Source: Gammaproteobacteria bacterium HGW-Gammaproteobacteria-4
GTDB lineage: Bacteria; Pseudomonadota; Gammaproteobacteria; Xanthomonadales; Xanthomonadaceae
Reading direction: 5' to 3'
NCBI GenBank assembly: GCA_002839995.1
Contig: PGZC01000006.1
Location: forward strand, 69,804-133,803
Length of the DNA stretch: 64,000 nt
Below the pieces are notes generated by a model. The model was given only the letters and a program-made list of their open reading frames with translations. It made no database searches and had not been told where the DNA came from. Positions 1-6,634 of this stretch are shown piece after piece. A program made the position numbers and the translations under genes. Numbering within the stretch: position 1 is the first letter of the stretch; every line of letters begins with the position of its first letter.

Positions 1-2
1 CG

Positions 3-1514
3 GGGCGTCACGAGCCCGGCTTTTACCAGCGTATCGAGGAATCCGTTGCCCGCGAGGATTGGTGGCAGGGCGAGTTCTGGTGCCGGCACCGGGCAGGCGA
101 GAGCCGCCCGATGTTGCTGTCGATGGTTGTCGTGCGCGACGCCGCTGGCGAGATCAGTCAGCGCATCCGGGTGATGGCCGACATCAGCGAACAGAAGTTC
201 CAGGCGGCGCGCATCGAACAGTTGGCGTTTTACGACTCGTTGACCGGCCTGCCCAATCGCGCCTTGTTCCTCGACCGACTGGATCACGGTCTGGATGCGG
301 CGCGTCGCCACGGTTTGAAGGGCGCCCTGCTGTTCCTCGATCTGGATCGCTTCAAGGAAATCAACGACAGTCAGGGGCATGCCGTTGGCGACCTGGCGCT
401 GGTCGAGGTCGCGCGCCGGTTCCAGCGGCTGTTGCGCAAGGAAGAGACGCTGGCGCGTCTGGGCGGCGACGAATTCGTGTTGATCGCCGAGGGCGCAAAC
501 CAGGAAACGGCGGCGACGATTGCCGAGCGGATACTGCGTGCGCTGCGCGAACCGATGCAAATATCCGATCAAGTCACCAATCTGTCCGCCAGCATCGGGA
601 TCGCGTTGTATCCGGACGATGGCGACAACGTCGGCGATTTGATCAAGCATGCCGATATCGCCATGTATCGCGCCAAAGCGACAACCGGCGGCTACCGGTT
701 CTATCAGGCGGCGATGGGTGCCGCGCTGCAGGAACGGCTGGGATTGGCGCGCCGGCTCGAGTTGGCGATCGAGCTTGGCCAGTTGCAGTTGCACTACCAG
801 CCTCGGGTGGCACTCGCATCGGAAACGATGCAAGGCGCCGAAGCGTTGTTGCGTTGGGACGATGCCGAGTTCGGCAACGTGTCGCCGGCGCAGTTCATCC
901 CGATCGCCGAGGAACGTGGGTTGATCGGTGCGCTGGGCGATTGGGTGATTGCCGAGGCCTGTCGCCAGATGGCGCAATGGCGCGCGCAGGGGCTGGCATT
1001 CCCGGGCACCGTTGCGATCAACCTGTCTACCCTGCAACTGCACCTGCCCGACATGGTCGAGAAATTGCTTGCCCGCATCGATGCGGCGGGGCTTGGCACC
1101 GATCGTTTCGAACTCGAGCTGACCGAAAGCACCATGATGGCCGACCCGGCTGCTGCAATCGCCATTCTGGATCAGTTGCACGGCGCGGGTTTTTCGCTGG
1201 CGATCGACGACTTTGGTACCGGCTATTCCTCGCTGGTATATCTCAAGCGATTCGCGGTGGACAACATCAAGATCGACATGTCGTTCGTCAGCGACATGTT
1301 GTCCGATCGCAACGATGCAGCCATTGTCGCCACCATCGTGGCGATGTCGCGCAGCCTCGGTTTGCGCACCACAGCGGAGGGCGTGGAGAACGCTGCGCAG
1401 GCGGAAGCCCTGTTGCAGTTGGGTTGCGATTTCGCGCAGGGTTACCATTTCGGCAGTCCCGAGCCGGCGGATATTTTCGCCAGGCGCTGGTTGAAGCGCG
1501 TTTCAACTTCGTAG
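3..1514 (+). CDS. PAS-GGDEF-EAL cyclic-di-GMP signalling protein (5' end outside window)
   Basis: This is the C-terminal part of a protein that makes and/or degrades cyclic di-GMP. The open frame runs in from the window edge; its first ~35 residues look like the end of a PAS domain (EPGFYQR, WWQGEFW). A GGDEF domain follows with an intact GGDEF signature (LARLGGDEFVL). The residues where the RxxD inhibitory site should be read RKEE, so product inhibition is probably lost. The EAL domain keeps EALLRW, ELTES, DDFGTGYSSL, KID and AEGVEN, so phosphodiesterase activity is plausible. The stop codon lies inside the first bases of a 30-bp inverted repeat. The true start and any further sensory domain lie upstream of the window. 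Confidence 0.93.
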   Translation, partial: GRHEPGFYQRIEESVAREDWWQGEFWCRHRAGESRPMLLSMVVVRDAAGEISQRIRVMADISEQKFQAARIEQLAFYDSLTGLPNRALFLDRLDHGLDAARRHGLKGALLFLDLDRFKEINDSQGHAVGDLALVEVARRFQRLLRKEETLARLGGDEFVLIAEGANQETAATIAERILRALREPMQISDQVTNLSASIGIALYPDDGDNVGDLIKHADIAMYRAKATTGGYRFYQAAMGAALQERLGLARRLELAIELGQLQLHYQPRVALASETMQGAEALLRWDDAEFGNVSPAQFIPIAEERGLIGALGDWVIAEACRQMAQWRAQGLAFPGTVAINLSTLQLHLPDMVEKLLARIDAAGLGTDRFELELTESTMMADPAAAIAILDQLHGAGFSLAIDDFGTGYSSLVYLKRFAVDNIKIDMSFVSDMLSDRNDAAIVATIVAMSRSLGLRTTAEGVENAAQAEALLQLGCDFAQGYHFGSPEPADIFARRWLKRVSTS

Positions 1515-1592
1515 GTCGGCTCAAGCGCAGCGGAGCCGACAGCAGTCCCTCAGTGGTGCAACGTCGGCTCCGCTGCGCTTGAGCCGACCTAC
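1511..1592. repeat. Inverted pair of GTAG-headed hairpin repeats (family B)
   Basis: Two perfect 30-bp inverted arms (1511-1540 and 1563-1592) are separated by 22 bp. Each arm starts with GTAG and contains a stem CGGCTC/GAGCCG, the layout of a REP element. The left arm supplies the stop codon of the upstream gene. As RNA the whole structure could fold into a long hairpin and may limit read-through into the next gene; that role is inferred. Confidence 0.85.
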
Positions 1593-1607
1593 AGCCAGGA
1601 TGTCGCG

Positions 1608-3260
1608 ATGAAAAATGCCTTGATCATCCTTCTCGTCTTCGCGCTCGCGCCGCTTGCACACGCCGCAACGGTATTGAGCAACGCCCATATCCACACGCTC
1701 GATCCGCAGCAGCCGAACGCTACGGCGATGGCGTGGGACGATGACGGCGAGATAGTGGCGCTGGGCGAGGCGTCGGCGTTGTTGGCGCGCTATCCCGAAG
1801 CGCAGCGCATCGATGCCGGCGGCGCGGTGCTGGTGCCGGGGTTGATCGATGCGCACGCGCATCTGATGGGGCTGGCGATGGCGTTGAGTGGCGTCGATCT
1901 GGTCGGCGCCAGCAGCAAGGCGGAAGTCGTGCAGCGGCTGCAACGCTTCGCCGCTGATTTGCCGCCGGGCGAGTGGCTGCGCGGGCGCGGCTGGGATCAG
2001 AACCGTTGGCCGGACACGGCGTTCCCCACGGCGGCGGATCTGGACGCCGCGTTTCCCGAGCGGCCGGTATGGCTGGAACGCGTCGATGGCCATGCCGGCT
2101 GGGCCAACAGCGCGGCGATGCGCGCCGTCGGTCGTGATCTCGATGGCGACTGGCAGCCCGACGGCGGGCGCATCGAGCGCGTCGATGGCAAGGCCAGCGG
2201 CGTGTTTGTGGACGGTGCGGCGGTGCTGGTTGATGCCGTGGTGCCGCCGCCCAGCGATGCCCTGCGCGCGCGCGCACTGGAAGCGGCGCTGGCGCTCGCC
2301 GCGCGCAACGGTCTCACCGGATTGCACGACATGGGGGTGTCGCTGGCCGATCTCGCCCTGTACCGCCGGTTCGCCGACGCCGGCAAACTGAGTTTGCGGG
2401 TCACCGCCTACGCCGATGGCGACGCCGCCGCGCTGGCCGCGTTGTGCGCGATGGGCCCGTACCGCCACGCATCCGGGCGACTGGGCATGGCCGGGGTGAA
2501 GCTCTATGCCGACGGCGCGCTCGGCAGTCGCGGCGCGGCATTGCTGGCCGACTACAGCGACGACCCGCACAACCGCGGTCTGCTGGTCACCGAGCCGGAG
2601 GCGTTGCAGACGGCGATGGTGAAGGCACGCGAGTGTGGTTTGCAAGTGGCGACCCATGCCATCGGTGACCGCGGCAATCGCATCGTGCTCGATGCCTATC
2701 AGGCGGTGCTCGGGGATGCTGCCGCCAGCAATCACCGCTGGCGGATCGAACACGCACAGATCGTGGCGCCGGGCGACATCGCGCGTTTCAAGACGCTCAA
2801 CGTGATTGCGTCGATGCAGCCGACCCATGCCACCTCGGACATGCCCTGGGCCGAAGCGCGGGTGGGTGCGGAGCGGCTGTTCGGCGCCTATGCCTGGCAG
2901 CGGTTTATCGCTGCCGGCGTGCGGCTGGCGCTGGGTTCGGATTTCCCGGTCGAACAGGTGGACCCGCGCTTGGGACTGTACGCCGCGGTCAGCCGCCAGG
3001 ATCGCGACGGCCAGCCAACCGGCGGCTGGTTGCCCGGGCAACGCCTGAGTGCCGGCGAAGCGCTGCGCGGTTTCACCCGCGATGCGGCGTATGCCGGTTT
3101 CGCCGAGAACACCGTTGGCACCTTGAAGCCCGGTTACCGCGCCGATTTTGTATTGCTCGATGGCGACCCGCTGAGCGTTGCCCCGCGCGCCGTCGTTGAC
3201 CTGAAGGTGCGCTCGACCTGGGTCGATGGCGAGGCGGTGTACCGGATACCGGCGCGCTGA
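1608..3260 (+). CDS. Exported YtcJ-like metal-dependent amidohydrolase
   Basis: The product resembles amidohydrolase family 3 (YtcJ/exoenzyme regulatory-type) enzymes, which hydrolyse amide or related bonds with a metal centre; the substrate cannot be told. A signal peptide is visible (MKNALIILLVFALAPLAHA), so it should act outside the cytoplasm. Metal and catalytic residues typical of the family are present: DAHAH near residue 86, the lysine in KLYADGALGSRG near 297, THAIGD, IEHAQ, and the late aspartate in LGSDFP. At 550 residues the length is normal. The ATG at 1608 is preceded by CAGGA at suitable distance and gives the signal peptide directly. It stands alone between an inverted repeat and a convergent toxin-antitoxin pair. 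Confidence 0.9.
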   Translation: MKNALIILLVFALAPLAHAATVLSNAHIHTLDPQQPNATAMAWDDDGEIVALGEASALLARYPEAQRIDAGGAVLVPGLIDAHAHLMGLAMALSGVDLVGASSKAEVVQRLQRFAADLPPGEWLRGRGWDQNRWPDTAFPTAADLDAAFPERPVWLERVDGHAGWANSAAMRAVGRDLDGDWQPDGGRIERVDGKASGVFVDGAAVLVDAVVPPPSDALRARALEAALALAARNGLTGLHDMGVSLADLALYRRFADAGKLSLRVTAYADGDAAALAALCAMGPYRHASGRLGMAGVKLYADGALGSRGAALLADYSDDPHNRGLLVTEPEALQTAMVKARECGLQVATHAIGDRGNRIVLDAYQAVLGDAAASNHRWRIEHAQIVAPGDIARFKTLNVIASMQPTHATSDMPWAEARVGAERLFGAYAWQRFIAAGVRLALGSDFPVEQVDPRLGLYAAVSRQDRDGQPTGGWLPGQRLSAGEALRGFTRDAAYAGFAENTVGTLKPGYRADFVLLDGDPLSVAPRAVVDLKVRSTWVDGEAVYRIPAR

Positions 3261-3274
3261 GCGTACCCGCTGGC

Positions 3275-3694
3275 TCAGGCCAGGCCGCGCAAGCGCAGAT
3301 ACGCTTCACGCGGCGCGATCATCGGCAGACCCTGCACCGCTGTCAGCTCCAGCAACGCCTTGTCGCCGGTGACGAACAGGTCGGCACCGGCGGCCAGCGC
3401 GGCAGCGACGATCGGTACGTCGTCCGGATCCGGGAAGTCCGCCGGCGGCTGCCAATGGCCGTTGTCGATTTCGCGCGCACTCGCCATCGTTGCGCGCGCG
3501 GCATCGAGGCCGGCATCGGTGGCTTTGAACTTGTCGCGCAGGATACGCAACACCTCGTCACGAACGGTAGCGCAAAGCAGCAGCTCGAAGCCCGCGCGGC
3601 CGTGGTGCTGCAATGCGAGGCGCAGCAAATCGGCGCACAGTCCGCGCGCAACGAATCCGCTCAGCCAAACGTTGCTGTCAAACAGCAGCTTCAA
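3275..3694 (-). CDS. PIN-domain toxin of a type II toxin-antitoxin pair
   Basis: A 139-residue PIN-domain protein, expected to be a magnesium-dependent ribonuclease acting as toxin. The conserved acidic residues are visible: FDSNVW at the N-terminus, DEVLR near residue 46, DPDDVPIVAAAL near 90 and VTGDKALL near 108. It resembles the COG1569 group of putative PIN toxins rather than classic VapC. Its ATG overlaps the end of the antitoxin gene by 4 bp (ATGA), which indicates translational coupling. The 3' end faces the amidohydrolase gene convergently, 14 bp away. Confidence 0.88.
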   Translation of the reverse strand: MKLLFDSNVWLSGFVARGLCADLLRLALQHHGRAGFELLLCATVRDEVLRILRDKFKATDAGLDAARATMASAREIDNGHWQPPADFPDPDDVPIVAAALAAGADLFVTGDKALLELTAVQGLPMIAPREAYLRLRGLA

Positions 3695-3906
3695 GAGAAA
3701 TCCCGAAAGATGTCCTCATCGCTCAGGTACCCGGCCTTTTCCGCCAGCGGCACCAACAGGCTGCGTACACGCTCCAACTCAGCCAGCGCGGTTTCGCGGC
3801 GCAGCATCTCGCGCACCAGATCGCTTTTGCTGCGTTTGGCCGCGCGCGCCAGTTCGGCCAACTGCGCGTCGAGTTCGTCGTCGAGGCGAATGGTAAGGGT
3901 GGACAT
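3691..3906 (-). CDS. Ribbon-helix-helix antitoxin partner of the PIN toxin
   Basis: A 71-residue protein with a ribbon-helix-helix start (STLTIRLDDELDAQLAEL), the usual DNA-binding fold of antitoxins that also repress their own operon. The acidic C-terminal tail (LSDEDIFRDFS) is where such antitoxins wrap around the toxin. I chose the ATG at 3906 because GGAG lies 6 bp upstream; a GTG 12 codons further up is open but has no ribosome site and adds non-homologous residues. The promoter and operator should lie at about 3910-3960. The 4-bp overlap with the toxin gene is typical of these modules. Confidence 0.88.
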   Translation of the reverse strand: MSTLTIRLDDELDAQLAELARAAKRSKSDLVREMLRRETALAELERVRSLLVPLAEKAGYLSDEDIFRDFS

Positions 3907-4152
3907 GGACCACTCCGCGCTTGGTGTAAGACAATGTATCACACGAGAGGACGCCGCGCGTACTCGCGGCTTGAGCCGACATCCCCAACTGAATGTTCTT
4001 GGCGCTCACCTTTGCGTTTATTGCGTCCTTTGCGGACCGAAAGCTTTACGCTTCACCCGTCGGGCTCATGATCCGTGTGCAGTTCCAACTGCCGGAACAG
4101 CCGGCGCAATGATGAAGCACGGGGCTTGTTCAGAGTTTCCCTTCCGGCAAAC

Positions 4153-4443
4153 TCAATCGCGCAGGCGAATCCGGCCATCGATGAGAGTACGGCTGTGGCC
4201 GCCCAGCCATACCCCATCGCCATCGACGCGCAGGGTGACGATGCCATCGCGACCCATTTCGCGGCCCTGACTGGCGCGGTATTCGGGCGCGGGCAATCGC
4301 TCATGTGCGGCGAGCCATGCGGCGATGCAGGCGTTGGCGCCGAGTTCGGCACCATCGAGCCCGGCACCATCGAGGACGACTGCAACCGGGTTGCCGAAGA
4401 ATCCGCGACGGGTGAATACATCGACCTGCTTGAACGCCACCAT
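4153..4443 (-). pseudogene. PhzF-family isomerase remnant with large internal deletion
   Basis: The 96-codon frame joins the two ends of a PhzF-family (phenazine biosynthesis-like epimerase/isomerase) protein. The N-terminal strand is typical (FKQVDVFT, FGNPVAVVLDGAGL, residues 3-29) and the C-terminal part is too (GANACIAAWL at 35-44, YRASQGREMGRDG at 55-67, VWLGGHSRT). Normal members have roughly 270-300 residues; here the central ~180, including the catalytic glutamate region and the GHPT motif, are missing and the ends are fused in frame near residue 31. The start has GGAG 7 bp upstream, so a short protein may still be made, but catalysis is not expected. Upstream lies the 69-bp tandem array, a possible cause of rearrangement. 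Confidence 0.8.
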
Positions 4444-4530
4444 GATTTCGCTCCGTACGTTGACCAAAACGCCATTGTGCCGCTCGCATCGGTGCTGTGT
4501 GTGACATTGCGGTCGTTCGCTTGCTGCTAC

Positions 4531-4806
4531 GCGGCTCGCTCGGTCGGTTGCTTCGCAACAGCGCCTGCTGCGCAGGCTACGCCTTCGCTTCGCCGCCGCG
4601 CGGCTCGCTCGGTCGGTCGCTTCGCAACAGCGCCTGCTGCGCAGGCTACGCCTTCGCTTCGCCGCTGCGCGGCTCGCTCGGTCGGTCGCTTCGCAACAGC
4701 GCCTGCTGCGCAGGCTACGCCTTCGCTTCGCCGCTGCGCGGCTCGCTCGGTCGGTTGCTTCGCAACAGCGCCTGCTGCGCAGGCTACGCCTTCGCTTCGC
4801 CGCTAC
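4531..4806. repeat. Four tandem copies of a 69-bp unit
   Basis: Units start at 4531, 4600, 4669 and 4738 with only a few base differences, and a partial fifth copy runs into the next repeat. Each unit carries one GTAG-headed hairpin on the minus strand (stem CCTGC/GCAGG, for example 4563-4580). The period is 23 codons, so several frames stay open through it; these are not genes. Related single copies occur at 51470-51487 and 51598-51615. Confidence 0.92.
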
Positions 4807-4818
4807 GCGGCTCGCTCG

Positions 4819-4888
4819 GTCGCCCACAGGGTGGGCTCCTACAGGGGTGCTTCAAGGCGCGTTTGTAGGAGCCCACCCTGTGGGCGAC
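4819..4888. repeat. Inverted pair of GTAG hairpin repeats (family A), copy 1
   Basis: Two 25-bp inverted arms (4819-4843, 4864-4888). Each arm reads GTAG, GA, then stem GCCCA, loop CCCTG and stem TGGGC. This is the most frequent dispersed repeat of the window, seen eight times, always between genes. Confidence 0.93.
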
Positions 4889-4923
4889 AGGTGGAGCAAC
4901 GTCGTGTCACGCCGATCGGCTTA

Positions 4924-4950
4924 CAAAAACAAGGGGCCCGAAGGCCCCTT
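4924..4950 (-). terminator. Rho-independent terminator of the subtilase gene
   Basis: On the minus strand an 8-bp perfect stem (AAGGGGCC/GGCCCCTT, 4931-4950) with a TTCG tetraloop is followed by GTTTTTGT. It lies 30 bp past the protease stop codon. Confidence 0.88.
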
Positions 4951-4979
4951 GCGGTGTAGCGAACGCTGAGATCGGTGCG

Positions 4980-6260
4980 TTACAGGGTGCCGGCGTCGAG
5001 GAAGCCCTCGTCGTGCGGGTGGCCGCTGGTGTTGTTGAACGTGGCGGTACTTTCGGAAGCGGCCAACAGCCCGTTCAGCGTGTTGGAGAACGCGCTGCCA
5101 TTGGTTGCCTGCGGATGGCTCTTGAGGTACAGCGCAGCCGCGCCGGCCACATGCGGGCTGGCCATCGAGGTGCCGCTGATGGTGTTGGTGCCGCCGTTGT
5201 TCCAGGTCGAGAGGATGCTGACGCCCGGTGCGGCGATCGCCACCGGTGCCGATACGCCACCGGGATTGCCGTCGCCCCAGTTCGACCAGGTCGGCCAGTT
5301 GTCGTTGCTGTCGGTGGCGCTGACCGTGATCACCGCATCGTCATAGGCAGCAGGTGTGCTGGCCTGGGCATCGGCGCCATCGTTGCCGGCAGCTACCGCG
5401 AACACCACGCCGGCATTCTTGGCGTTGCAGATGGCCTGATGGAAGGTATCGGTGCCGCTGAAGCCGCTGCTGGTGCAGGTACCGGTCTTGGAGCCGCCAC
5501 CGCCGAGGCTCATGTTGGCGACGGCAGCCTGGCCGCGGGCGCTGACCTCGGCGGTCATCCAGTCGATACCGGCGATGATGCCCGAGATCGAGCCGGAGCC
5601 TTGGCTGCTGAGCACCTTGATCGCATGCAGGGTAGCGCCCGGCGCGACGCCGACCACGCCGGTGCTGTTGTCGATTGCAGCGGCGCTGCCGGCAACGTGG
5701 CTGCCGTGGCCGTTGTCGTCATCCCAGCTCTGGTTGCAGACACGGCCCTTGCACGCGACCGGAGCGAAGCCATTGCCGATGTGCGCGGCCAGATCCGGGT
5801 GATCGGAGTCGATGCCGGTATCGATGATGTAAATGTGGATGCCCGCACCATCGTTGCTGTTGCTGTTGGCGCCGACACGGGCAACGCCCCACGGTGTGAC
5901 TTGCGCCCCGCCGCCGCCGCCGCCGCCGGGCTTGCCCATGACGGCGTGCATTTCGCGATCGAATTCGATGTTGGCCACCATCGGGTCGGCGCGCAGCCGG
6001 TCCAATGCGGCTTCGGGCACACGTGCCGCGAAACCGGTCAACACCTTGCCATAGGTGTGGCTGGCGGCGACGCCATGCTGACGCGCCACTTCAGCGGCCA
6101 GTGCGCGGTTGTCGGCACGGCTATGGCCGCTGGCACCCGCGTTGAGGGTGACGATGACATCAAGAAAACGATCAGCGGCCGGTGCGGCGACGCTGCTGCC
6201 GGATGCAGTCAAACCGGCCAGGCCCAGCATGATGCTGGCTGCGAGCAAACCTTGTTTCAT
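4980..6260 (-). CDS. Secreted subtilisin-like serine protease (S8 family)
   Basis: A 426-residue preproenzyme. Residues 1-28 form a signal peptide ending near SVAAPAA. Residues ~32-106 are an inhibitor-I9 type propeptide ([16 protein letters not shown]). A run of seven glycines (112-118) links it to the catalytic domain. The triad is complete: Asp147 in [13 protein letters not shown], His185 in NGHGSHVAG, Ser365 in [11 protein letters not shown]; the oxyanion Asn293 is in AAGND. Cysteine pairs suggest disulfides after export. The order and motifs resemble proteinase K/aqualysin-type enzymes. I chose the ATG at 6260 since GGGGAA lies upstream and it begins the signal peptide. The gene is monocistronic with a strong terminator; it likely degrades extracellular protein. 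Confidence 0.95.
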   Translation of the reverse strand: MKQGLLAASIMLGLAGLTASGSSVAAPAADRFLDVIVTLNAGASGHSRADNRALAAEVARQHGVAASHTYGKVLTGFAARVPEAALDRLRADPMVANIEFDREMHAVMGKPGGGGGGGAQVTPWGVARVGANSNSNDGAGIHIYIIDTGIDSDHPDLAAHIGNGFAPVACKGRVCNQSWDDDNGHGSHVAGSAAAIDNSTGVVGVAPGATLHAIKVLSSQGSGSISGIIAGIDWMTAEVSARGQAAVANMSLGGGGSKTGTCTSSGFSGTDTFHQAICNAKNAGVVFAVAAGNDGADAQASTPAAYDDAVITVSATDSNDNWPTWSNWGDGNPGGVSAPVAIAAPGVSILSTWNNGGTNTISGTSMASPHVAGAAALYLKSHPQATNGSAFSNTLNGLLAASESTATFNNTSGHPHDEGFLDAGTL

Positions 6261-6634
6261 TGTTGTTTCCCCAGAAAACGAATGATGCGTGGTTGCGATG
6301 CACGATGGCCAAAGCCCTTGCCGGTGCATCGGGTCGTGGATTCAAACCGGCGCCGACCTCTCCCGTTGGCGCCGCCCGAGCGTATGAAAAAACATGACGC
6401 AACGCAAGCGCCATGGAACCACTCCACGGGACCACGGGGCCACGGGAAAAGCCGTAACCCGGGGGTTGCAGGCCGCAGGCCGTACCCCGGGATCATTCGT
6501 CGGCGCGTTGCGCCCCGGACTACGTGCGGGCTACACCGGGCGGCGATGTTGCGGTGGGCGCCGGGGTATGCATGGGTCTGCGCAGACACCGTGATTTGGA
6601 CCATAATCGACCTCTTTGCGCCGTCATTGCGAGC
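6261..6634. other. Divergent intergenic region between subtilase and lysAC
   Basis: These 374 bp must hold the promoters of both flanking genes. I see a degraded GC-rich palindrome at about 6455-6500 (AACCCGGGGG then CCCCGGGA) that resembles the family C repeat at 42871-43019. No gene was recognised; open frames here read only into the lysAC start. Confidence 0.5.

Noticed and set aside
4531-4806. Possible CRISPR array
   Set aside because: Units are contiguous 69-bp copies without unique spacers, and no cas gene is near.
4075-4959. Plus-strand 294-codon frame with internal 23-residue repeats
   Set aside because: Created by the 69-bp tandem array, whose length is a multiple of three; no ribosome site or domain.
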